From Staphylococcus pettenkoferi (GTDB taxonomy: Bacteria > Bacillota > Bacilli > Staphylococcales > Staphylococcaceae): 64,000 nt of DNA. Numbering within the stretch: position 1 is the stretch's first letter; each line of letters starts with the position of its first letter. Location of the stretch: the NCBI RefSeq assembly GCF_026659735.1, contig NZ_JANSKK010000013.1:1-64000 (forward strand), written 5' to 3'. Below are positions 19,264-28,359 of the stretch, piece by piece. The position numbers and the translations under genes are program-made. The notes below the pieces were generated by a model. It was not told the origin of the DNA. It worked only from the letters and a program-made list of their open reading frames with translations, and searched no databases.

Positions 19264-19764
19264 ATGGCTCAAGGACGCAATCAAGAAGAACTTGAAGATA
19301 TCACGTTATTAGGTAACCAGAATAACCAATACGATTTCGATTATCGTCCAGATGTATTAGAAACCTTCGATAATAAACATCAAGGCAGAGATTATTTCGT
19401 GAAGTTCAACTGCCCCGAATTCACATCCCTTTGCCCTATTACAGGTCAGCCCGATTTCGCAACGATTTATATCTCTTATATCCCTGATGTTAAAATGGTC
19501 GAATCCAAATCACTGAAACTTTATTTATTTAGTTTCCGTAATCACGGTGACTTTCACGAAGACTGCATGAACATTATTATGAATGACTTAATCGACTTAA
19601 TGGATCCACACTATATTGAAGTATGGGGTAAATTCACACCACGTGGTGGCATCTCAATCGACCCTTATACAAATTACGGGCGTCCTGATACTAAATATGA
19701 ACGCATGGCAGAACACCGTTTAATGAATCACGATTTATATCCTGAAAAAGTCGATAATCGTTAA
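19264..19764 (+). CDS. queF: NADPH-dependent preQ0 reductase QueF
   Basis: QueF reduces the nitrile of 7-cyano-7-deazaguanine (preQ0) to preQ1, the last free-base step before insertion into tRNA on the way to queuosine. The 166-residue unimodular (YkvM-type) protein has the catalytic Cys in [13 protein letters not shown], the NADPH motif [20 protein letters not shown], and a C-terminal [10 protein letters not shown]. The ATG at 19264 has AAGGAG seven bases upstream; the ATG at 19258 would be too close to it. The earlier enzymes QueC, QueD and QueE lie 26 kb away in this window. Confidence 0.95.
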   Translation: MAQGRNQEELEDITLLGNQNNQYDFDYRPDVLETFDNKHQGRDYFVKFNCPEFTSLCPITGQPDFATIYISYIPDVKMVESKSLKLYLFSFRNHGDFHEDCMNIIMNDLIDLMDPHYIEVWGKFTPRGGISIDPYTNYGRPDTKYERMAEHRLMNHDLYPEKVDNR

Positions 19765-19787
19765 TTTTAATTTTAATTTTACAAACT

Positions 19788-19830
19788 CCCCCGCCAATTC
19801 TTACTTATATAAAAGAGTTGGTGGGATTTT
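19788..19830 (+). terminator. Terminator after queF
   Basis: CCCCCGCCAATTCTT pairs with AAGAGTTGGTGGG, followed by ATTTTC. A curious run of TTAATTTT units separates it from the queF stop. Confidence 0.78.
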
Positions 19831-19916
19831 CTATATATCCCTTTTCTAACCTACAAAATTCCTAAAACATTCATAATTCACTAAAAAATCAACTCATTTA
19901 TTACGATAATTGTTGT

Positions 19917-19931
19917 AATTTTCGCAAAATA
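19917..19931 (+). promoter_or_regulatory. Possible CodY site upstream of the first POT transporter
   Basis: AATTTTCGCAAAATA matches 12 of 15 positions of the CodY consensus AATTTTCWGAAAATT. CodY commonly represses peptide uptake genes when branched-chain amino acids and GTP are plentiful. The AT-rich background makes chance matches likely. Confidence 0.35.
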
Positions 19932-19984
19932 GTATTACGATAAGGTTTACTTTAATACTTAAACAATATAAAAGAGGGATGCTT

Positions 19985-21499
19985 ATGAACAGAGCACAAC
20001 ACACACGCGAAGAAATCCTTAACAGTACACCACGTAAAGGATTCTTCGGACATCCAAAGGGGTTAAGCACACTCTTCTTAACCGAATTCTGGGAACGCTT
20101 TAGTTACTATGGAATGAAAGCCATCCTAGTCTATTATCTTTACTATAGCGTGGCTAAAGGCGGTTTCGGTTTAGACGAAGGCGTTGCTTTGCAAATCGTT
20201 TCCATCTACGGAACACTGATTTACATGAGTGGGATTATAGGGGGATGGATTGCCGATCGGATTACCGGAACCCAACACGCAGTCTTTTACGGTGGCATCT
20301 TGATTATGATTGGTCATATTCTGCTATCTTTACCTAACAATTTAACGATGGTCATGATTGCGTTACTCTTCCTCATTTGCGGAACAGGATTACTGAAACC
20401 TAACATTTCAACTACTGTCGGCGAACTGTATGATAAGAATGACGCGCGTAGAGATGCTGCATTTACCATCTTCTACATGGGCATCAATACGGGTGCATTA
20501 CTTTCACCGCTCGTGACAGGTTACTTACAAACGCGCTTTAACTTCCATCTAGGTTTCTTAGTCGCAGCAATTGGGATGTTCTGTGGCTTAGTGATTTACG
20601 TTGTGACGCGTAAAAAGTATTTAGGTTTAGCCGGTTTATCTACCCCTAATCCTTTAACGAAGCAGGAGATAAAGAAGACTTCACTCTATGCAGGTGTCGT
20701 CATTGCCTTAGTTGCAATTTATCTCATCATTTTACAAATAAATCACGCACTTACCTTACAGAACTTCAGCTTATTCATTACGATATTAGGTGTCATTCTA
20801 CCGTTCGTCATCATCGTTAATATGCTCGTCAGCAAAGATGTGACGAAAGTTGAACGTTCTCGTGTATTAAGCTATGTACCGTTATTTATTACTGCCGTGG
20901 CATTCTGGATGATTCAAGAACAGGGCTCTACGGTACTAGCAAGCTTTGCAGATAATAAGACGCAACTTGATTTAGGGAAAGCGACAAATGGTCTCATTCA
21001 CTTCCATGTGCCAGCAGCTTGGTTCCAATCCTTTAACCCTATCTTTATCGTAGCCTTAGCGCCAGTCTTTGCTGCATTGTGGGTGAAATTAGGGAAGTTC
21101 AATCCGCCAACAGTACATAAATTCGCTATTGGCACAATCGTGGCTGGGTTATCATTTATCGTGATGTATATTCCACTTTCAGGACCTCACAGTTTAATTA
21201 ACCCACTATGGTTGATACTGAGCTATTTACTCATTACGGTTGGGGAGTTATGTATTTCACCAGTCGGGTTATCTACAACGACGAAACTCTCGCCGGTAAG
21301 CTTTACAGCACGTATGATGAGTTTGTGGTTACTCGCCGATGCGACTGCACAGGGTCTTAACGCTCAACTTGTAGTTGTTTATACGAAGATATCTCAGATG
21401 GATTACTTCCTTTATTCAGGCATAGTTGCTATAGCAATCGGGGTCTTACTCTTTATCCTTTCTCCTTTAGTTAAAAAAGGAATGAAAGGCGTCTTCTAA
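19985..21499 (+). CDS. dtpT: POT-family proton-dependent di/tripeptide transporter (copy 1)
   Basis: The 504-residue membrane protein has about 14 helices. FFGHPKGL near the N-terminus is followed by TEFWERFSYYGMKAILVYYLY, which contains the proton-coupling ExxERFxYY motif. GLLKPNISTTVGELY is the second POT signature and LCISPVGLSTTTKLSP the third. It imports di- and tripeptides with protons. The ATG at 19985 has AGAGGG six bases upstream. A second paralog follows 594 bases downstream. The dtpT name follows staphylococcal usage; which copy is the orthologue is uncertain. Confidence 0.9.
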   Translation: MNRAQHTREEILNSTPRKGFFGHPKGLSTLFLTEFWERFSYYGMKAILVYYLYYSVAKGGFGLDEGVALQIVSIYGTLIYMSGIIGGWIADRITGTQHAVFYGGILIMIGHILLSLPNNLTMVMIALLFLICGTGLLKPNISTTVGELYDKNDARRDAAFTIFYMGINTGALLSPLVTGYLQTRFNFHLGFLVAAIGMFCGLVIYVVTRKKYLGLAGLSTPNPLTKQEIKKTSLYAGVVIALVAIYLIILQINHALTLQNFSLFITILGVILPFVIIVNMLVSKDVTKVERSRVLSYVPLFITAVAFWMIQEQGSTVLASFADNKTQLDLGKATNGLIHFHVPAAWFQSFNPIFIVALAPVFAALWVKLGKFNPPTVHKFAIGTIVAGLSFIVMYIPLSGPHSLINPLWLILSYLLITVGELCISPVGLSTTTKLSPVSFTARMMSLWLLADATAQGLNAQLVVVYTKISQMDYFLYSGIVAIAIGVLLFILSPLVKKGMKGVF

Positions 21500-21663
21500 C
21501 TACTAAGGATGAATTAAATATAGCTGTAGAAAGAGATTCGAACGAACTCATAAGGATTTTTACTATCTATCATAAATAACAGGTATCACCTGCTTCTAAA
21601 CGAGTCTAGGATATTATTTAAAATTAAAATATGAGATGGTAGCTACTTCTAATTTAGTTGAAT

Positions 21664-21808
21664 GATAGATCAATTTTTCAATGTCGACTCGAGACGCATG
21701 ATGGCGCTAGACCACAACGAAAATCCATTTCTAGAGCTCTTTGAGCGAGAGAAATTAGTTGAGTGTGGTCCCATATGCAAGCGAGAGTCTTAACATTGAA
21801 AAATGATT
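21664..21808. repeat. Long imperfect inverted repeat, including family A copy 2
   Basis: The 594-base gap between the two POT genes holds an inverted repeat of about 50-base arms. The left arm runs ATTTTTCAATGT...GACCACAAC (21671-21716) and the right arm GTTGAGTGTGGTCC...ACATTGAAAAATGAT (21758-21808). The left arm plus loop, read on the - strand, is the same sequence as 1-62 and 58702-58763. No open frame is present. It could be a non-autonomous mobile element (MITE-like) or an RNA hairpin. Confidence 0.65.
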
Positions 21809-21814
21809 ACTTTT

Positions 21815-21862
21815 AGTACTTCAAAAGCGAGATAGATATCATTGCTTTTGAGGTACTTTTTA
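21815..21862 (+). terminator. Terminator between the two POT transporter genes
   Basis: AGTACTTCAAAAGC (21815-21828) pairs with GCTTTTGAGGTACT (21844-21857) with one mismatch, followed by TTTTT. It lies 315 bases after the copy 1 stop, so it may instead end a separate small transcript across the inverted repeat. Confidence 0.75.
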
Positions 21863-22005
21863 ATGTCAAAATGAAGACCTTATCGTAAGGATTTCTGTCA
21901 TTAATAATTACTTCTATATAATCTACTCACATAGCGTATGACCAAGTTTGAGAAGGTATATAAAATAATTTAAATTTGTAAATTTCACAATTTTGCTAAT
22001 ATTAT

Positions 22006-22020
22006 TATTTTTAGAATATT
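22006..22020 (+). promoter_or_regulatory. Possible CodY site upstream of the second POT transporter
   Basis: TATTTTTAGAATATT matches 12 of 15 positions of the CodY consensus in a very AT-rich stretch. The matching placement ahead of both paralogs is the main reason to list it. Confidence 0.3.
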
Positions 22021-22093
22021 ATTGAAACAACTAATTAATAAGAGTAGAATTTATTTAATACTCTTTTTAAAGGGGAGAAAGGATGGGAATGTT

Positions 22094-23602
22094 ATGACAG
22101 AAACAAAGAATCATGAACAAGCAGTTCAAACGATTCCGCAGAAGGGGTTCTTTGGTCATCCTAAAGGGCTAGGTGTACTCTTCTTCGTCGAATTCTGGGA
22201 GCGTTTCAGCTATTATGGCATGCGCGCACTACTGATCTTCTACATGTACTTCTCCATCACTAAAGGTGGATTAAATATGGACGAAGGTACGGCCCAGTCG
22301 ATCATGTCCGTATACGGCGCGCTCATCTATATGACTTCAATCTTGGGAGGATGGGTTGCTGACCGTCTCACAGGCACACGCTCTGCTACGTTAATCGGCG
22401 CAGTGCTGATTATTATCGGGCATATCTGTTTAGGTTTACCCTTTGGTATGGCAGGATTGTTCTCATCAATGTTCTTTATCATTGTGGGGTCAGGTTTAAT
22501 GAAACCAAATATTTCTAACATCGTAGGACGCTTATATCCTGAAAATGATAAGCGTATCGACTCTGGTTTCGTTATCTTCTATATGTCAGTGAATAGCGGT
22601 GCATTAGTCGCGCCACTCATACTTAACCAATTTATCGATAATGGTAATTTCCACATTGGTTTCTTAATCGCAGCATTTGGTATGGCACTTGCACTCGTAT
22701 GGTACTTACTCTTTAATCGTAAAAATTTAGGACAAGTGGGAATGAAACCTTCAAACCCGTTAACGAAAGCAGAACGAAAAAAATATAGTTTAATTTTCGG
22801 AACAATTATCGCAATAATTATAATATTGTTAATTGTGACTGGTTTAACAGGCACACTTTCATTCGGTCTTGTAAGTACCGCAGTATTAATCTTAGGTGTG
22901 GCTTTACCGATCATTTATTTTACTATTATGATTCGCAGTAAAGAGGTCACAGAGGTGGAACGTTCTCGCGTAATTTCATTTATTCCACTCTTTATCCTTG
23001 GCGTTATCTTCTGGGCCATTCAAGAGCAAGGCGCAAACGTCTTGAACCTATACGCTCTGAAGTATACAGATATGCAGCTGAACCTCTTCGGTTGGACTAC
23101 AGGCTTCGGTAAGGCATATTTCCAATCTATTAACCCACTGTTCATCGTCCTGCTCGCAGGTATCGTCTCTGTGATTTGGATGAAGATGGGTTCTAAACAA
23201 CCGAGTATGGCAGTGAAGTTCGTTCTAGGTGCCTCACTCGCTGGTCTCTCTTATTTCTTAGTTGCAGGGGTCGACTATGCGACAGGTGGACATGCGCAAA
23301 TCAGTGTGAACTGGGTCATCATTTCATATATCGTATGTGTACTCGGGGAATTGTGTCTATCTCCTACTGGTAATAGTGCAGCCGTTAAGCTCGCACCGAA
23401 AGCATTCAACGCTCAAATGATGAGTGTGTGGTTGCTGACAAATGCGACAGGTCAAGCATTGAACGGTTCACTCGTACGTTTGATTAAACCTTTAGGCTAT
23501 GCCAACTACTTCATCTTTATCGGAGGTATCGCACTCGTAGTCAGTCTGATTACGTTAGCTTTCGTTCCGAAGATTAATAAAGGTATGCGAGGCATCAAAT
23601 AA
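22094..23602 (+). CDS. POT-family proton-dependent di/tripeptide transporter (copy 2)
   Basis: The 502-residue paralog of the preceding transporter keeps every POT signature: FFGHPKGLGVLFFVEFWERFSYYGM with the ExxERF motif, GLMKPNISNIVGRLY, and LCLSPTGNSAAVKLAPKAF. The two differ at many positions, so the duplication is old rather than recent, and their peptide preferences may differ. The ATG at 22094 is preferred, with GGGAGAAAGGATGGG upstream. An in-frame upstream start at 22022 would add 24 residues rich in Lys and Leu that are not typical of the family. Confidence 0.9.
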   Translation: MTETKNHEQAVQTIPQKGFFGHPKGLGVLFFVEFWERFSYYGMRALLIFYMYFSITKGGLNMDEGTAQSIMSVYGALIYMTSILGGWVADRLTGTRSATLIGAVLIIIGHICLGLPFGMAGLFSSMFFIIVGSGLMKPNISNIVGRLYPENDKRIDSGFVIFYMSVNSGALVAPLILNQFIDNGNFHIGFLIAAFGMALALVWYLLFNRKNLGQVGMKPSNPLTKAERKKYSLIFGTIIAIIIILLIVTGLTGTLSFGLVSTAVLILGVALPIIYFTIMIRSKEVTEVERSRVISFIPLFILGVIFWAIQEQGANVLNLYALKYTDMQLNLFGWTTGFGKAYFQSINPLFIVLLAGIVSVIWMKMGSKQPSMAVKFVLGASLAGLSYFLVAGVDYATGGHAQISVNWVIISYIVCVLGELCLSPTGNSAAVKLAPKAFNAQMMSVWLLTNATGQALNGSLVRLIKPLGYANYFIFIGGIALVVSLITLAFVPKINKGMRGIK

Positions 23603-23770
23603 AGTAACCTTTCAACTTCTTACGGGTAGATGAATTATGATAAAGTAGAAAGCAAGTATGATGAGATTAGACTAACTTAACATTCAACTAGGACGTTATA
23701 GAGTAAAATGCTACAGCATCATGACACGACGTGACGTCCTAGTTTCTACCCAAGAATATAAAGAAATGCG

Positions 23771-24694
23771 GTGAAACATTTGTCTAGACAATACAATCAT
23801 GGTGTGCTCTTTTACCACGAACATTCCGGTCTCAACGATATTTACGGCGGCATCGGCACAGTAGCACAATATTTATCTCAAATGTGCAAACACCTTTCTA
23901 TTCAACTGAGTGAAGAGGAAGGCAATATTATCGATTACTGTGAAGCTATTAAAGCTCAAGACTACGGTTCAGATATTGATATCTTATTTATCCTTGGCGG
24001 AGATGGTACCGTTAATGAGCTCGTCAATGGCGTAATGACGCATCAACTCGATATTCCAATCGCCATCATTCCAGGTGGAACGTTCAATGATTTTACTAAA
24101 ACACTCAACCTCGATGGCGATTATACTAAGGCGAGTGAGCAACTGCTCGAGGCACGTCCACAACGCTATGACGTGATTAAGGTCAACGGACAATACGCGC
24201 TCAACTTTGTCGGTATGGGGCTGATTGTTCAGAATGCGAAGAACGTTCAGTCAGGAAATAAAGATATCTTCGGTCGCTTAAGTTATATCGGTTCTACGGT
24301 TAAAACACTCGTCAATCCTGTAAAATTCAACTATCATATCGCTGTCGACGGAGAAGAAACACAGGGTCAAACATCGATGCTCGTCATTGCGAACGGGCCT
24401 CACATCGGTGGTAACCGTATTCCGCTGACAGATCTCTCACCAAGTGACGGTTTTCTTAACGCCTTTGTGTTTAAACATAGTAAGATGAGCGTCTTTAACG
24501 ACATCCTCAAGAAGCGCGACAGCATGAATTGGAATCGCGTGACGAAGGGTATTACACATCTCCAAGGACGCAAATTTAGAATCACAACGGATAAGCATCT
24601 CGATGTCGATATGGATGGAGAGATTGCTTTATCGACGCCACTGGAAATCGAAGTCGTGCCACAAGCCATTGAGATCTTAACTTTATCCGAATAG
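23771..24694 (+). CDS. YegS/DagK-type lipid kinase family protein
   Basis: The 307-residue protein has the diacylglycerol/sphingosine kinase catalytic signature [15 protein letters not shown] near residue 80, followed by [12 protein letters not shown] and, later, [14 protein letters not shown]. These are the ATP-binding and metal loops of the DagK/YegS family, which phosphorylates membrane lipids at the cytoplasmic face. It is not the main DgkB; it resembles a second staphylococcal paralog whose substrate is unknown. It starts with GTG; an in-frame TTG three codons later is an alternative. A strong terminator follows. Confidence 0.85.
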   Translation: MKHLSRQYNHGVLFYHEHSGLNDIYGGIGTVAQYLSQMCKHLSIQLSEEEGNIIDYCEAIKAQDYGSDIDILFILGGDGTVNELVNGVMTHQLDIPIAIIPGGTFNDFTKTLNLDGDYTKASEQLLEARPQRYDVIKVNGQYALNFVGMGLIVQNAKNVQSGNKDIFGRLSYIGSTVKTLVNPVKFNYHIAVDGEETQGQTSMLVIANGPHIGGNRIPLTDLSPSDGFLNAFVFKHSKMSVFNDILKKRDSMNWNRVTKGITHLQGRKFRITTDKHLDVDMDGEIALSTPLEIEVVPQAIEILTLSE

Positions 24695-24723
24695 TTGTTT
24701 AAAATAAATAACATTATAACTAC

Positions 24724-24772
24724 AACAAGCTCCCTTGCACGTCATTAAGACGTTCAAAGGAGCTTGTTTTTT
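24724..24772 (+). terminator. Terminator after the lipid kinase gene
   Basis: AACAAGCTCC (24724-24733) pairs with GGAGCTTGTT (24759-24768), with inner CTTG/CAAAG and ACGT pairing, followed by six T. Confidence 0.88.
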
Positions 24773-24792
24773 ATTAATATGATTACCGTTTA

Positions 24793-25323
24793 TTATTTTA
24801 AAAAGTACTCAGCAACGTCTTTCCATCCGCTCACTCGAGTAAAACGGTCTTCAGACGCATTGTGCGGTGCTGTGAACATAATGGATTTGCCTTCAAAGAT
24901 TTCTAATTGTCGCGGATTATCATCAATTAAATAATCAGCTTTAACGATATTTTTACGCCCACAAAAGACAAAATGTTGAGGGTCTAAAAATGGAAAATAT
25001 GTGCGTAACCATTCATATTTCTCTTGAAACGACGTCGGAACGTCCATCGCCGCTGTAGCGATATACACATCGTAATGCTCGTTCAGCTCTCTCACGACTT
25101 CCTGTGCATTGTCCATCACATCTAAGTTAAGGAAAAAGCCAGGTTCACGAAGAATTTCAGGTAATAAACCATCGTGCTCAGGAATAACATGCTTTAGTTT
25201 CTGACCATCCAACATGCCGTAAGTAATCCCTAAGTTCAAACGTTCATTCACAGTGTTCATCATTGCACCGAGCGTATCCGCAAGCACTTCGTCCATATCA
25301 ATTGCAATAGATTGTCTAGTCAT
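24793..25323 (-). CDS. 5'(3')-deoxyribonucleotidase (HAD superfamily)
   Basis: This 176-residue HAD phosphatase of the 5' nucleotidase type C family removes phosphate from deoxynucleoside monophosphates. The nucleophile motif is [12 protein letters not shown] (first Asp nucleophile, second Asp acid/base). Motif II is the YIATAA strand, and motif III/IV appears as [20 protein letters not shown] with the metal-binding DD. It is cytoplasmic and probably trims dNTP pools. It is a single gene, with the family B repeat just upstream of its start. Confidence 0.9.
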   Translation of the reverse strand: MTRQSIAIDMDEVLADTLGAMMNTVNERLNLGITYGMLDGQKLKHVIPEHDGLLPEILREPGFFLNLDVMDNAQEVVRELNEHYDVYIATAAMDVPTSFQEKYEWLRTYFPFLDPQHFVFCGRKNIVKADYLIDDNPRQLEIFEGKSIMFTAPHNASEDRFTRVSGWKDVAEYFLK

Positions 25324-25377
25324 AACATCATTTCTTCCTTTCTGTACACCCTCGATTATAGCAAAGATAATATAGAA

Positions 25378-25511
25378 ATGGGAGCAAGACAGAAATTAGA
25401 ATAATTTCGTCGTCTTGCCCCCGCAAGGCTGATTAGTGGTTGAGACAGCGTTAGCTTTCTCAAATACAATCAGCTACTGCGTAATTGAAAAATTAGTGCT
25501 AACAGTAGCTT
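25378..25511 (+). repeat. Family B triple-hairpin repeat, copy 1
   Basis: Three successive hairpins are visible. The first is GGGAGCAAGACAGAAATT with AATTTCGTCGTCTTGCCCCC (25379-25424). The second is GCTGATT with AATCAGC (about 25428-25474), with an inner TTGAGA/TCTCAA. The third is AGCTACTG with CAGTAGCT (about 25473-25511). The same arrangement recurs at 54461 and in part at 58566. It lies between hisC and the deoxyribonucleotidase gene. Confidence 0.8.
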
Positions 25512-25540
25512 ATGCTCTTCTTCAATGTCAATAATTTATT

Positions 25541-25579
25541 AAGACAGAAATCTTTGATTTCGTCGTCTTGCCCCCGCAA
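25541..25579 (+). repeat. Family B partial copy (first hairpin only)
   Basis: AAGACAGAAATCTTTGATTTCGTCGTCTT plus GCCCCCGCAA repeats the first hairpin of the copy 30 bases upstream, but lacks the leading GGGAGC. It ends just before the hisC stop codon. Confidence 0.75.
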
Positions 25580-25585
25580 TCCTAT

Positions 25586-26647
25586 TTACTCGTCATACTC
25601 AAATTGACGCAACACTTCTACCATTCGATCATTCTGTTCTGGGAAACCAATCGTAATTCGCACCCCATTTGGAAATTCTCGCGTGATACATCCTACTGAT
25701 AAAAGTTGTTTAAAGAGTTCGTGTGGTTGTGACGTTCGCACAAAGACGAAGTTCGTTTGACTGGGATAGAAATGACGACTTTCTGGAATTTGATAGAACT
25801 TGTCTTTTTCGCGTGCATTGCGCTCTCGAATTTGAGCTAAATAATCTTGGTCCTTACAAGCAGCGACAGCCGCATGTTCTGACAAGCGCCCCACGTTAAA
25901 TGGCGGACGAATAATATTGTATTTTTTAACCGCTTCTGAATTCGCAACTACATAGCCAATACGCATACCAGCTAAGCCATATGCTTTTGAAAAAGTACGG
26001 AGTAAAAAGGCATTATCAAATTCTTCTTGTAACGCTAAAGTATCTGGGAAGTCCTTTGCTGTAACGAACTCGAAGTAAGCCTCGTCAATCATTACAGGAA
26101 TATCGTTAGGTACGCGAGACAAGAAGTCACGTAACTGTTCATGTGTGAAATAAGTACCCGTCGGATTATTTGGATTACACAGCCAGATGAGTTTCGTATC
26201 GTCATCCACTTCTTGCAGAATACCTTCTAAATCAAATTGACCCTCTTGTAAAGGAACTTGAACTACCGTAGCCGCTTCAACTATAGCATTATGATAATAT
26301 TGTCCAAAGGTCATTTCACTCGTTACAATCTTGTCCCCTGGCGTTAAGACAGCACGAGAAATCATAAGAATTACTTCGTCTAAACCAGCCCCAAATAAGA
26401 TGCGGTCTGCGTCGATGTTCAGATGTTGACTCAACACTTCTCTAAGTGTCGGAGAACCGGTTTCAGGATAGTAGAAGAGCTCATCTAAATGTTGCGTGAT
26501 GGCTTCTTTCACTTTAGGTGATGGGCCATATAAGTTCTCATTTGATGCTAACTTGTGCAGTTCACCTTCTACGCCATATTTCTCCTTTAAACCTCTCGGA
26601 GAAAGACCTGGTTCATATGCTGATAATTGATTAATTTGTTCTTTCAT
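25586..26647 (-). CDS. hisC: Histidinol-phosphate aminotransferase
   Basis: This PLP-dependent class I/II aminotransferase of 353 residues converts imidazole-acetol phosphate to histidinol phosphate in histidine synthesis and may also act on aromatic amino acids. The PLP lysine lies in [30 protein letters not shown] and the [11 protein letters not shown] strand complete the site. It is separate from other his genes, as is usual for staphylococci, so an aromatic aminotransferase role is plausible. AAAGGAGGACCACT precedes the ATG. Confidence 0.92.
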   Translation of the reverse strand: MKEQINQLSAYEPGLSPRGLKEKYGVEGELHKLASNENLYGPSPKVKEAITQHLDELFYYPETGSPTLREVLSQHLNIDADRILFGAGLDEVILMISRAVLTPGDKIVTSEMTFGQYYHNAIVEAATVVQVPLQEGQFDLEGILQEVDDDTKLIWLCNPNNPTGTYFTHEQLRDFLSRVPNDIPVMIDEAYFEFVTAKDFPDTLALQEEFDNAFLLRTFSKAYGLAGMRIGYVVANSEAVKKYNIIRPPFNVGRLSEHAAVAACKDQDYLAQIRERNAREKDKFYQIPESRHFYPSQTNFVFVRTSQPHELFKQLLSVGCITREFPNGVRITIGFPEQNDRMVEVLRQFEYDE

Positions 26648-26787
26648 AGTGGTCCTCCTTTATTTATCTGAAATTTCAAAATTTAATCACTATTATACGC
26701 GCTAGGCTAGCAGAACACAATATAATCAGTTTATTCCATTAAAGAGGTATAGAATAGGCTTACACGAAAGGTCACATCACAATCAAA

Positions 26788-26827
26788 AGAGCAGGACGAT
26801 ACAATCAACTTGATTTCGTCCTACTCC
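26788..26827 (-). terminator. Terminator after the osmolyte transporter operon
   Basis: AGAGCAGGACGA and TCGTCCTACTCCT form the outer stem, with AATCAA/TTGATT inside. On the - strand it is followed by a T-rich tract. Its sequence resembles the first hairpin of family B. Confidence 0.75.
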
Positions 26828-26844
26828 TATAACTACTTTACTTG

Positions 26845-28359
26845 TTATTTAATTAAATGATGTTGTTCTAAGTAATGTTTGGCAACGTCATACGGATCTT
26901 TCTTCTTCACAGTCACTTGATAGTTCATTTCTTGCATGTCTTCATCTGATATTTTACCTGCGAGTTTATTTAAAGGTTTCTTCACTTCTGGATGATCTTT
27001 AATATATTTCTCTTTAAACATCGGCGCACCTTGATATGGTGGGAAGACGTTCTTATCATCTTTCAACACTTTCATGTGATACTGCTTCAGTTCTGCATCC
27101 GTAGAGTACGCATCGATGAGGTTGATGTCACCTTTCTTCACAGCTTGATAACGTAATTTCGGTTCCATCGTCTTAACGTTATCGAAGTGCAAGTCGTAAG
27201 CCTTTTTAACAGCTGGATAGCCATCGCCACGATCATTGAACTCTAACGTGAATCCAGGTTTAATTTGATCTTTGACTTTATCTAAATCACCAATCGTTTC
27301 AATATTATGCTTCTTCGCAAAGTCTTCTTTCACAGCCAAAGCATAGGTATTGTTATATTTCATCGGTTTCAACATCGTCATATCATATTTCTTCTCTAGA
27401 CTCTGTTTCGCTTGATGATAGACTTTCGGCTCCTCTTTCGACTTCAAATCTTCTTTCGTCAATTCGCCTAAGACCGTTCCTGTGAATTCTAAATAACCGT
27501 CGATATCGTCCGATTTCAAGGCGTTAAAGAGGAAGGACGTCTTGCCCATGCCATCTTTCACTTCCACCGTGTCGTCGGTTTCATCTTCGATAAGAATTTT
27601 ATACATATTAGTGATTATAGAAGGTTCTGAACCTAATTTACCTGCAATCGTAATATGTTCCCCTTTGTTAGATAAAAGAGGTGCGATAATCGCAATTAAT
27701 AAGACAATGACGATAGCTGCGAGTGACAGCATCAATTTCTTGTATGACAATTTCTGCATAAAGCGCAACACTAAATCAAAGATAATCGCGAGCAATGCTG
27801 CTGGAATCGCACCGATTAATATCAGTGAGGAATCGTTACGGTCGATACCGAGTAAGATGAGATCCCCCAAACCGCCAGCACCGATCAAAGCAGCAAGTGT
27901 TGCAGTACCAATGATTAAAACCATTGCGGTACGAATACCCGCCATGATTACCGGCATCGCCATTGGTAACTCTACCTTACGCAAACGACGCCACGGTTTC
28001 ATTCCAATCCCTTTCGCTGCTTCCACGAGTGATTGGTCGACTTCAGCAATCCCAGTGTATGTATTTCGTAGGATAGGCAATAACGCATACACAACGAGTG
28101 CAATGACTGCTGGAACCTTCCCAATACCAAAGAGTGGAATCATTAACCCTAACAATGCGAGTGAAGGTATCGTCTGCAAGACAGCTGCGATATTCATGAC
28201 AACTTCAGAAAGTCGCTTCGTCTTCGTTAGTAATATACCTAAAGGCACACCAATCAATGCAGCAATCAACAATGCAATAAAGGATAGTTGAATATGCTCA
28301 AGAATCGTTGAGAGCAGTTGTCCTTTACGATCTGAGAATGTTTGGATTAATTCATTCAT
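26845..28359 (-). CDS. Osmoprotectant ABC transporter, fused permease and substrate-binding protein
   Basis: The 504-residue protein joins two parts. Residues 1 to about 210 form an OpuCB-type permease of six helices with the EAKGIGM and coupling-loop segments. After one more helix, residues about 240-504 form an extracellular OpuCC/ProX-type binding domain that should hold glycine betaine, carnitine or choline (GSEPSIITNMYKILIEDET at its start). In Bacillus these are separate genes. The fusion ties one binding domain to each permease. The start overlaps the stop of the ATPase gene by four bases. Confidence 0.9.
   Translation of the reverse strand: MNELIQTFSDRKGQLLSTILEHIQLSFIALLIAALIGVPLGILLTKTKRLSEVVMNIAAVLQTIPSLALLGLMIPLFGIGKVPAVIALVVYALLPILRNTYTGIAEVDQSLVEAAKGIGMKPWRRLRKVELPMAMPVIMAGIRTAMVLIIGTATLAALIGAGGLGDLILLGIDRNDSSLILIGAIPAALLAIIFDLVLRFMQKLSYKKLMLSLAAIVIVLLIAIIAPLLSNKGEHITIAGKLGSEPSIITNMYKILIEDETDDTVEVKDGMGKTSFLFNALKSDDIDGYLEFTGTVLGELTKEDLKSKEEPKVYHQAKQSLEKKYDMTMLKPMKYNNTYALAVKEDFAKKHNIETIGDLDKVKDQIKPGFTLEFNDRGDGYPAVKKAYDLHFDNVKTMEPKLRYQAVKKGDINLIDAYSTDAELKQYHMKVLKDDKNVFPPYQGAPMFKEKYIKDHPEVKKPLNKLAGKISDEDMQEMNYQVTVKKKDPYDVAKHYLEQHHLIK

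Noticed and set aside
19771..19780. TTAATTTT tandem units after queF as a repeat array
   Set aside because: There are only three short AT-rich units; this is likely simple sequence next to a terminator.
25378..25579. Spaced repeats at 25.4-25.6 kb as a CRISPR array
   Set aside because: There are only two copies, each self-complementary and of different length, with no regular spacers and no cas genes.
27542..28291. 249-residue + strand open frame opposite the osmolyte permease
   Set aside because: It lies wholly antisense to a well-supported gene with clear domains; its Ser/Ile-rich composition is what an antisense frame of a membrane protein gives.
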